From Plasmopara viticola (taxonomy: Eukaryota > Oomycota > Peronosporomycetes > Peronosporales > Peronosporaceae): DNA of 64,000 nucleotides. Below the pieces are notes generated by a model. It saw nothing but the letters and a program-made list of their open reading frames with translations, did not search any database and was not told the DNA's origin. The stretch spans positions 496,001 through 560,000 of the forward strand of contig MBPM02000018.1 in assembly GCA_001695595.3 (NCBI GenBank). The letters are read 5' to 3'. The position numbers and the translations under genes were made by a program. Positions 56,936 to 64,000 of this stretch are shown piece after piece. How positions within the stretch are numbered: position 1 is the first letter of the stretch; every line of letters starts with the position of its first letter.

Positions 56936-59470
56936 ATTACCGGAGTTGATTGTCAGCTCGCAAATCGGCTACGATCACATCTTAAGTAGGCGTTGAAAAT
57001 GAAGATATGAGTTACGACTGACGCCCAGAATAGAAGGTCTGACAACTGATCGACGAACGGAGTGCGGACTGGTGCTGATGCGAGACTGAAATGTACATGA
57101 AACTTCTGTTACATGGGATTCACCGCTAATTATATCTACCCACCCACAATGCACCCACTCTGGGGCGTTCCATTTCATAACCACCCAGAACCGTGGATAT
57201 GACTGGGCAACGGGATGGGGTTTGGATATGGATATGGGGACAAGTTCCCAATGCAGGGCTCTGCTTTTAGAAATTGTGGACAAAAACGAAGTCTATTACG
57301 TCAGCCTCTGCAAGGCAGACACAAATTGGGTGCCCTTGCTAGACGCATACGATGCGTCGCATGTACTCACCAGCAGTAGTGAGGGCTGAAATACAGTCGC
57401 CTACATTTATAATTCTCTTCGGGAGTGCATACGATTTGTTCGATTGATAATATAGGTTTTGGGAATCATTTCGGATTACTTTAGGTGTTTATTAAGATAA
57501 AATAGCCGCGGTGGCGTAGGATGACTACAAAAGACGATATCAGGTAGCACCTTGAACAAAAAAGGCAAATATGTAAGGTCTTCGGGTGAGCGTCAGTACA
57601 CTATCTTTGGTCTTTTAAAATGAATGAGTAGAAAAGAGTGCAACTAATTACAGCTTTGTCAAATTGGCTTTATCGCCTAAAGTTTACCCCCTAATAGGGA
57701 AGACTAAACTGCAGACTCACCTGTCATACGAAAGGCCTCAGCCAAAAGTATCGATAAGTCCATGGCTTCCGATGACAAAGCCCTGACTTGGGACGGTTTT
57801 GTTGCTGAGCGAAGGATCAGGGGAATGAAGGCAAAGTGGAAGACGATAGCTCTGGGTACATATTTCGGGTGAGTTTCGTGGCCGATCTCACTAATGTAGT
57901 GAGCGAGGGGCTTCGAAAATCACCATCGCTAGGTGCCGACGCATGTCGTCGTTCCGTCATAGCTCCGACGAGGATGAGGAGGATCTTGTGGACGAATAGT
58001 AATCTGCCAATGCGGGCCATGAAGCCGAGAATTACTCTCATCTGCTTTGTACGAGTTGAGAGCTAGTCTTCGCGTGGCATCTATGAACGTCACGTTGGTA
58101 AAAGAAAATGTTTTTCAGCGCAATTTACGGCGGCTATGTCCGAGCTCGCATTATCGCATCAAATGACTCTCATTATTAATAATCGTCATCGTATGAAGTT
58201 TACCGATAAGGGTGGTCGTGGGATTACCCTTGGATACTGATATCACCCTGGTCTAATTTGGGATTCGGTAGACATTTTCAATGTTGCAAATCGACACCCA
58301 ACCACCATGGGCAAAATTATTTTAAGATCGTAAGCTGAAAGTGAATTTTGATCATAGCAGAGGTCAAAAATAGCTTTTGAAATGTCTACAATGTCAAGCA
58401 GGCAAAAATGAAGTCATTTCTCATAGTTGAGCGCATCGCTAAAAGGTCGTGGCTTATATGCAAAGTACCCGTTGCTTTCGCGACTGAAATGCAAGGGCCT
58501 TCGAGCAAATGTGTGCCGCTCCATTAAATCTGACAAAATGAGAAACTACCGCCTAAAACTTATCCTATCTAGCTGTAAGAATTTATTTTTAATCCGTTAA
58601 ACAATCTCGTATGGGTTTTCTCTCATGATTTCTAAAAGGAATTTCTGGACGATTACAATCAGAACCCTTTTATCAATCATACCTAATCGAATGCATATAA
58701 TGGGGGTAAAATCTATCTTGAAAGTGCATTGAATAGATTAGCTTTTAATTTGAGACTTCTTCGCGGACCCAGCAAACGAAAAGCCAAAGCATACTCGTCT
58801 TTTGAAGGCGGAAGTGTCTGCGTATATCAAAGCGAGAAAGAAAGATGAGTTCGCGTTCCTCATCGGAGAGAAGTGAGAGGCTTTTTCAGAGCTTTTCTTG
58901 TCCAAATGGCTCTCCTTCAGGTAAGCCTTCATAAGTCACTGCCTCTGGTACAGGCGCAGCCCTTACAAGTGTAGTCTACAGGTCAGAGACAATTTTTGGT
59001 GCCGTTATCCCTAAATAGGCCAAAGCACTTTCTGGCGTTGGCTGGTCATCGTGGAATGTCCCGGCCGACCGATAGCCGTCTTGTGTCTTTCAAGTCTTTT
59101 TTGACGACCAAACAGACTTTCCATGACAATTCGGGAAATATGGATAGCGCATATCTAGGGAAATTGATATGATATTACTCTTAGTGTGGGAGGCCGTTAC
59201 ATACAGCTGATCTTTCGTGACAAAAGCTGGCTACCTATTAAAAAGAGCCTAGAAAACTCTCTCAAGAACGTAAACTGAAACATGGTGACGCGACTCCTAC
59301 TGCTGGATAGGCTCGTATATATACCGAATTAAATTATAGAGTATTTGAAATGATACCGGAATCGATTTACTATCTCTTTCTCAGCTACAGAGCTAATTTA
59401 TCTTGTGCACCGCCTGGACAAGATAGTACATTCGGCACCTTTTTCAATCAGTGTAATCCGTGAATGAACA
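56936..59470. other. Gene-poor spacer
   Basis: No gene supported. A short acidic/serine patch can be read at about 57940-58000 (+; FRHSSDEDEEDLVDE), which may be gag-like debris. 58738-58932 (-) is an open Lys/Ser-rich stretch without a motif. Confidence 0.4.
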
Positions 59471-59804
59471 GCAGGGCTGCTCATAAATAAGTCATTTATG
59501 TACCATGGTCTTCCGTGCATGATGGTATCAAAAATCGACCTGCAGCTTACCGCTGCGTCTCGGCAAACACTGTTTCATAACCTCATTTTCTGACATCTTC
59601 AGCTGATTACAACAGCTAATAAATCCGACAAAATTTTTTACTGTGTGCTGAAAACACACAGTAAAAGCTGTGTGCTGAGGCTTCAAATTCGTGTGCTGAC
59701 AAGTTATTAATGACCAATTTCTTGCACTTATAAATGTGGTTGACGCTATCACGATCTTTACATCTTTCTTTGTAAGAAGTCCAGGCACCCCGAAGTTCCA
59801 TCAA
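59471..59804 (-). mobile_element. Probable Ty1/copia gag relic
   Basis: Minus-strand frames read LRGAWTSYKERCKDRDSVNH then IYKCKKL, followed in shifted frames by ISCCNQLKMSENEVMKQCLP and VDFDTIMHGRPWY. The order resembles UBN2-type copia Gag (AW..L...ED.S..NKIYL...L; ..K.S..E....LL.SLP.SY...V.TI..GR). Frameshifts make it non-functional. Confidence 0.4.
59636..59666. repeat. 12-bp perfect hairpin
   Basis: TTTTACTGTGTG (59636-59647) pairs exactly with CACACAGTAAAA (59655-59666). The motif GTGTGCTGA recurs three times across 59643-59700. Confidence 0.85.
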
Positions 59805-59867
59805 CTGTTAAGCGCACAAACATCTGTTTTTAATTCTAGTAATAGATGAGTTTTGATGAAAAAAAAA

Positions 59868-59918
59868 CCATTCTGTAGATCCGCAATCTAATACTTTATC
59901 CAATTAAGCTATAAGCAT
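59868..59918 (-). pseudogene. Truncated mitochondrial trnR(GCG)-like gene
   Basis: On the minus strand the order is acceptor ATGCTTA, TA, D arm GCTT/AAGT, and an anticodon arm with loop TTGCGGA (anticodon GCG, Arg), then the sequence breaks in the T arm into a run of T. AT-rich and mitochondrial in style. Without the 3' half it cannot be a working tRNA. Confidence 0.6.
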
Positions 59919-60057
59919 AATTTTAATATTAAATTATTATGTTCAATAACTGCTAATTCCATTCGTATTAAAAGGGATAGTCGTATATTAATATTATTGG
60001 ATATTTTTACTATATTCAAATTTATTAATTTTAAATTTTTATAATTAAAAATATTTA

Positions 60058-60110
60058 CCAGCTATCTCTGAGTTTGATTAGCCTTTCACTCCTAACCCTA
60101 ACAATATCCC
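60058..60110 (-). rRNA. rnl: Fragment of mitochondrial LSU rRNA (domain II)
   Basis: The minus strand reads GAGTGAAAGGCTAATCAAAC, then CAGAGATAGCTGG. This is the conserved bacterial-type 23S stretch (GGTGAAAGGCCAATCAAAC..GGAGATAGCTGG). Only about 50 bases remain, so it is a non-functional fragment. Confidence 0.75.
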
Positions 60111-60246
60111 GAAACCATGTATACATTGTTAAAATATATACGATTATTATTCATATAATTTTTTTGAAAATTTTAAATTTAATAAAAAATCCCAAATAGA
60201 TGGAATAATATTTCTAAAAATAATATTTATTATTAGAAAATTAAAT

Positions 60247-60291
60247 AATTTTGAAAAAAATCCAGCTAAAGGTGGTATACCGGCTACAAAA
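60247..60291 (-). pseudogene. nad2: Fragment of mitochondrial nad2
   Basis: The minus-strand frame reads VAGIPPLAGFFSKLF, the hallmark of NADH dehydrogenase subunit 2. The reading after it no longer resembles the family. Confidence 0.65.
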
Positions 60292-60297
60292 TAGGGG

Positions 60298-60366
60298 GTT
60301 GCGACTGTTTAATAAAAACTTAGGACTCTGCTAAATGGTAACATGATGTATAGGGTCTGACACCTC
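60298..60366 (+). rRNA. rnl: Fragment of mitochondrial LSU rRNA (second piece)
   Basis: The plus strand carries GCGACTGTTTAATAAAAAC followed by TAGGGTCTGACACCT. This corresponds to the 23S stretch GCGACTGTTTATTAAAAAC...TACGGTGTGACGCCT. It lies on the opposite strand from the other rnl piece and abuts nad2. Confidence 0.8.
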
Positions 60367-60490
60367 AATTTTAATTTTCTTTTTGTCTTTTGGATTAATT
60401 AAACAAAAAGATGATCTAGAAAAATTAATAATAAAATAATTGTTTAATTATTTTCTTAAATAATATAAAATTTTCAAAAACACTTAATTC

Positions 60491-60543
60491 ACAATTGTGA
60501 TATATTTATTAATTATATAAATTAATAAATATATCACAATTGT
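60491..60543. repeat. 24-bp perfect hairpin (first of a double hairpin)
   Basis: The arms 60491-60514 and 60520-60543 are exact reverse complements around the loop ATATA. The stem is AT-rich. Confidence 0.97.
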
Positions 60544-60605
60544 AAATCTGAGCCTCATCCGTACTATTTTTACTACTAAAAATAGTACGGATGAGGCTCA
60601 GATTT
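60544..60605. repeat. 29-bp perfect hairpin (second of a double hairpin)
   Basis: The arms 60544-60572 and 60577-60605 are exact reverse complements around the 4-base loop CTAC. It abuts the first hairpin without a spacer and is GC-richer at its base. Confidence 0.97.
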
Positions 60606-61402
60606 CTAAGTAGGTCACAAATTCAAATAAAAAAATCTTACAGAAGCAACTTTCTGACATCTTATAGATGGTGCCTGTGTTGCAAACGACTTTCGGTAAG
60701 CCAAAGACAAAGAAGAGACAAATGAACTTCAAAGCGTTAGCCGATGCTGCGAAGGAGTCGGTGTGTGAGCCACCGATTGGACCCTCTCGCAGCCTTCACA
60801 AGGCACTAACCTGTTGTCAGGACGAAAAAAGAGTTTTCAACCACTTGACTTCGGCATTATCGTCAGCGATGAAAAGTTGTATTGAGACTCTCTATTAATG
60901 ACCGTTTTAGATGCCTAACAAATCCGTCAAAAGCTAGCCAGACAATTTATTGTTTGGCCTGCATCGACAAGCACATTGAGCTTGCCAGTTTTGCATTCGA
61001 CACGGAAGTTATATTCCGCAAAAACTGACAACAATCATTTTATTCTGTTGAACAAGTTGGGCGTTATTGGCGCTTACCTAAGGAATGCATATGAGGTAAG
61101 AACCACACGGGATTAAGGAGATGCACTCGTAATTTTTCGAAGTGTACCTTATTACCAAAACATTTTTGTCGAATAACAAATAGCTTTGTCCGACAGCCCA
61201 AAATTTTTTGAGCTGAGAAGAAACATCTCGCTCAGGCACGTTTCCATTGATTCACAATAGTGTGCAGCTCGTGACATACTCAGGAATGTCATAACGACGC
61301 AGAAACGCTTTGTGTCGTACGGCAAAGACTGAACTGAATCTAGCTAAAGATCTTCACAATGCTATCAAAGCATCCCAGTGCTAAATCTCGCAGCACCACT
61401 CA
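60606..61402. other. Spacer with one unassigned frame
   Basis: 60668-60898 (+) is a 76-codon frame (SLHKALTCCQDEKRVFNHLT) of unknown nature. Otherwise nothing is recognisable. Confidence 0.35.
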
Positions 61403-61447
61403 GTATTCTGCTTCAGTAGATCCGATAAAAGCATTGCGGGACCCGCA
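61403..61447 (-). mobile_element. Tiny Ty1/copia RNase H remnant
   Basis: The minus strand reads SRNAFIGSTEAEY followed by a stop. The STEAEY hexapeptide is the copia RNase H signature (ALSSTEAEY). Too short to be certain. Confidence 0.35.
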
Positions 61448-61613
61448 CTGTATTTGTGCAAATAATTCGCGAGATTTAATTACTTTTTTAATCGTTTTGG
61501 GATCTTGGCGTGAGTCAATCCAACCGCTTTAATTTCTGAGGGTCTGCTATCACCCGTCTCTGCTTTAAAGCAGCCGAGGCCCTGACAGCGCTGTCGGACC
61601 TCTTTCAGAGCGG

Positions 61614-61877
61614 CTATGAGTGAATGTATCGTCCAAATATGTTTGGGCAAAAGCTTGTAAGGCCTTTATCTTTGCATAGCCGAATGGCTCTACATCGATG
61701 AAGCGCTTTGTAGCTCTCACTAGTTAATTCATAAATACCACGAAGAGTCCTCACTGCTGTATGCAGCTTTCTCATTTGGATATGATTGGACTCGTCTATC
61801 AAATCAAGTGCACTATAAGGCGTATAACCGGACATATTACTATATAGCATATCTCTCCTTTTTATGGCGTGCAACAA
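61614..61877 (-). CDS. Hypothetical 87-residue frame, probably a fragment
   Basis: Open frame with protein-like composition (DLIDESNHIQMRKLHTAVRT; CKDKGLTSFCPNIFGRYIHS), including conserved-looking Cys and Arg. No family recognised; its surroundings are transposon debris, so a retroelement remnant is likely. Confidence 0.3.
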   Translation of the reverse strand: MLHAIKRRDMLYSNMSGYTPYSALDLIDESNHIQMRKLHTAVRTLRGIYELTSESYKALHRCRAIRLCKDKGLTSFCPNIFGRYIHS

Positions 61878-62521
61878 ATGTTGTGCTTCTAGCTCATTGT
61901 ATGCTTAAATTAGTCGTCATTATTCTTTTGGCTTCTGAACATAGAATCTTGGTGATGGGAATTCGACTTTCGCGCCATCGCATTTTTTGTCGTTTCCGCG
62001 AAAAGAGCATCAAAGAGCCAACACTTTTCTCGTAATGATGACAATACTTCGTGCCTGGTACGAGATCAAACGTATGCCTAGTTTCATTACTAAGGTAGAC
62101 TTCCGTTGAATATTTCTAAGGCATAGGGTTTAGCGTTGCTCATTGTTTTTTAAACTTGACGCATCGTACGTTATCTAGAATAACATCCTCGTCTTTAATA
62201 GAGTTTGTGAATTTATTCTAGAAGTATTTTCTAACTTTATAACACCATTTCGTCTCTTGGCGCTAAAAAAAATGTTGAAGCTTACAATTCTTCGAGACTA
62301 AACGCTCTGACATCATAAGCAGTGTCTTCAGCGACTACCAGTTGATTTGACAATCAAATGTTTGGAGAAGGCATCTATACTATACATGAAGTAGCTTGTG
62401 ACCGTCAAGGATCGAACTCGTATCGCATTCACAATCTCTTCTAACGGTGCTTCATTTCCCGCTTTCGATGCCAATTTGTTACCCACATGTCGTTCTATGG
62501 TTCGCATGGATGTCTTAATTT

Positions 62522-62620
62522 TATATTGATGCCCTCATACACGTGTGTACACAATCAGCAGTTGATTGCCGCTCAATCAAGTGCTGATTGTGTACGCACG
62601 TGTATGAGGGCATCAATATA
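62522..62620. repeat. 47-bp long foldback hairpin
   Basis: The arms 62522-62568 and 62574-62620 pair at 45 of 47 positions (one mismatch would be a G-U wobble in RNA) around the loop CCGCT. The most extended hairpin in the window. Confidence 0.95.
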
Positions 62621-63340
62621 CATTTTATGAGTTTTTGTAGACTTGGGCGCGTCAGAAAATCGCACGCCGTTTAACAGCTGCAGCAATCAAAACAGGATGA
62701 AAGATTGTCTGAGAGAAAGCAACTTATATAGTTTGATTTCATTTTATTTTGAAATAAAAAAAACTTGCTACAAGATTCGAGGACCTCAAAGCACGACGTC
62801 ATTTCTTGTCCTTAAATTATGAGCATGTACGGTCTGATATTGGGCATGTCATGACTAGCAAAGTGCGCTCAATTGATTGGCTGGGAATGGCCACAATCGT
62901 GCAACAGGCCTTTAGTCGGTAGTTGTTCCACCCCTATTGTGCGTGCGGTCCAAATTGTTGGAAGCCTAAGCATAGACAGGGCCGATCGAGATATCGAATA
63001 CATCCTAGGTGCTGACCTCTTTTCGAAGACAGACGTGACGGCTTTTTAAATTTGCTTAGCAAGTATTATAAGTTCTCTAGCAGCATCGAACGTCAAAGAT
63101 GCTAGAGATCTAAAATGTGAGTCGCTTAACTCCACAGGTGAACAGCATAGAGCCACCAACTGAGGGTAGCAAGGTCTCGTAAGTTATTTTGTAGTAATAT
63201 TTGATGCGGCTCTAAAAGTGCGGGCATAGCCGCCGTCACACTGGAAAAAAATACTCCTTCTTTATCTAAGCTCTGCTCTTAGATCACGCGAGATATACCC
63301 TCAGCAGAGCTTTTGCTGCGCGAAAGGCAGATAGCAATAA

Positions 63341-63501
63341 CAAAGTGTATAATCATTTTTTGGAGCGCTAAGACGCTCAACGGCCAAATATACGTCCTTT
63401 AAATCTATTCAGACATGCACAGACGCAAAAATTACACAACGAAGGGTATAATCATTCTTTTGGAGTGCTAAGATACTGTACAGCCACAGATAGGTCCTTT
63501 C
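63341..63501 (+). repeat. Imperfect direct repeat, period about 103 bp
   Basis: The block near 63344-63398 (GTATAATCATTTTTTGGAG..GCTAAGA..GTCCTTT) recurs at about 63447-63501 with scattered changes. Probably an old tandem duplication or part of a repeat family. Confidence 0.6.
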
Positions 63502-64000
63502 TATTTATCTATATCCAAACGTGTTAAGTTTGACGCGATAAAGCGTTGTAATGCCTGGCATTTTGGCCTACATCAACCGGAAACCATCTTGCTCCTTTCT
63601 ACCGCTAAACCCATACTGATTTTTTTTACAGAGCGGCATCTTGTCCCAAAAGCTTAGCTTTAAAAAACACGTAGCACTTCGTCCACTGTACAAGCGATTT
63701 CAGCCACGAAGCCTGCTTATGAGAATTTTCGCTACCAACTTCTTCCTGCTCCTTTTTGTCCCCATTTTAACCACTACAATAACAAAAACATTCCAGGTCG
63801 AGTTTTTCATCGAGAACCGATGAATGTGTCTGTCTTGTTGGACGAGACCTCTCGCATATTGAGCGAGTCTGACGTACCTAGTGGAGCGAACCCCTAGTCG
63901 ATGATGTCGTAAACGTAGCGTTGTGGTTGAATTGAGGCTTCAACACAGTCTCAGCGGACAAAGTTCCCGGCGTTACCGAAGCGCATGCGGCGCACCTCGT

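Larger units (their letters stand above)
59919..60490. other. Mosaic nuclear insertion of mitochondrial DNA (NUMT)
   Basis: Extremely AT-rich block holding several mitochondrial gene scraps. An rnl piece lies at about 60058-60110 (-). A nad2 piece reads VAGIPPLAGFFSKLF at 60247-60291 (-). A second rnl piece lies at about 60298-60366 (+). A possible cox1 scrap (LSLLIRMELA) lies near 59960-59990 (-). Pieces lie on both strands and abut directly, so this is a rearranged mosaic rather than a collinear copy. Together with the trnR scrap it starts near 59860. Confidence 0.75.
62036..64000. other. Right-end spacer
   Basis: No gene recognised. It contains the long hairpin at 62522-62620 and an imperfect direct repeat at 63341-63501. 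63641-63823 (+) has a short basic frame with a hydrophobic stretch (FATNFFLLLFVPILTTTITK) that cannot be assigned. Confidence 0.4.

Noticed and set aside
1..64000. CRISPR arrays, RXLR or Crinkler effectors, intact nuclear tRNA genes
   Set aside because: None was seen. No spaced repeat arrays, no secreted frame with RXLR-EER or LFLAK motifs, and no complete tRNA cloverleaf.

Overview
The window looks like nuclear DNA of an oomycete (Phytophthora or downy-mildew type). The evidence is compact genes with very short GT-AG introns (62-71 bp), a myosin with a C-terminal PX domain, a secreted GH17 glucanase carrying a ricin-type (CBM13) tail, oomycete-style Inr-like start sites, and gene islands separated by AT-rich spacers full of decayed Ty3/gypsy and Ty1/copia retroelements. 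An intact CCDC96/113-type ciliary coiled-coil gene suggests, by inference, a species that still makes flagellated zoospores.

Layout. (1) 1-10943: a giant IQ-motif/coiled-coil gene (+, cut by the left edge) convergent with a double-domain UDP-sugar sterol-glucosyltransferase-like gene (-). Between them lies a small unexplained coding-like tract. (2) 10944-20245: a spacer with a 25-bp tandem duplication, a Ty3/gypsy reverse-transcriptase/RNase H relic (+) and a Ty1/copia gag relic (-). (3) 20246-27117: PX-tailed myosin (+), convergent with a mitochondrial-type FtsJ/MRM2 rRNA methyltransferase (-), which shares a 139-bp divergent promoter with the CCDC96-like gene (+). (4) 27118-38507: a gene-poor spacer with two strong foldback hairpins, a gypsy relic and a copia RNase H relic. 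(5) 38508-42881: a nucleotide-sugar transporter (-) and the GH17 glucanase (-), whose CBM13 tail is separated by a frameshift. (6) 43216-44214: coding-like debris. (7) 46565-48974: a two-box HMG protein (+) convergent with phosphoglycerate kinase (-). (8) 48975-64000: a 15-kb spacer with unidentified coding-like relics, a possible orphan gene at 56109-56564, retroelement debris, at least one mosaic nuclear insertion of mitochondrial DNA (trnR, two rnl pieces, nad2), and exceptional perfect hairpins at 60491-60605 and 62522-62620.

The recognisable genes are housekeeping or cell-biological: glycolysis, mitochondrial rRNA modification, chromatin, motor, cilium, sugar-nucleotide transport and wall glucan remodelling. 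They are not a pathway cluster. The unusual content is the mitochondrial mosaic joined to a double hairpin, the pseudo-glycosyltransferase second domain, possible uORFs before two genes, and several open-frame tracts I could not identify. Identities rest on motifs read by eye; no database search was possible.
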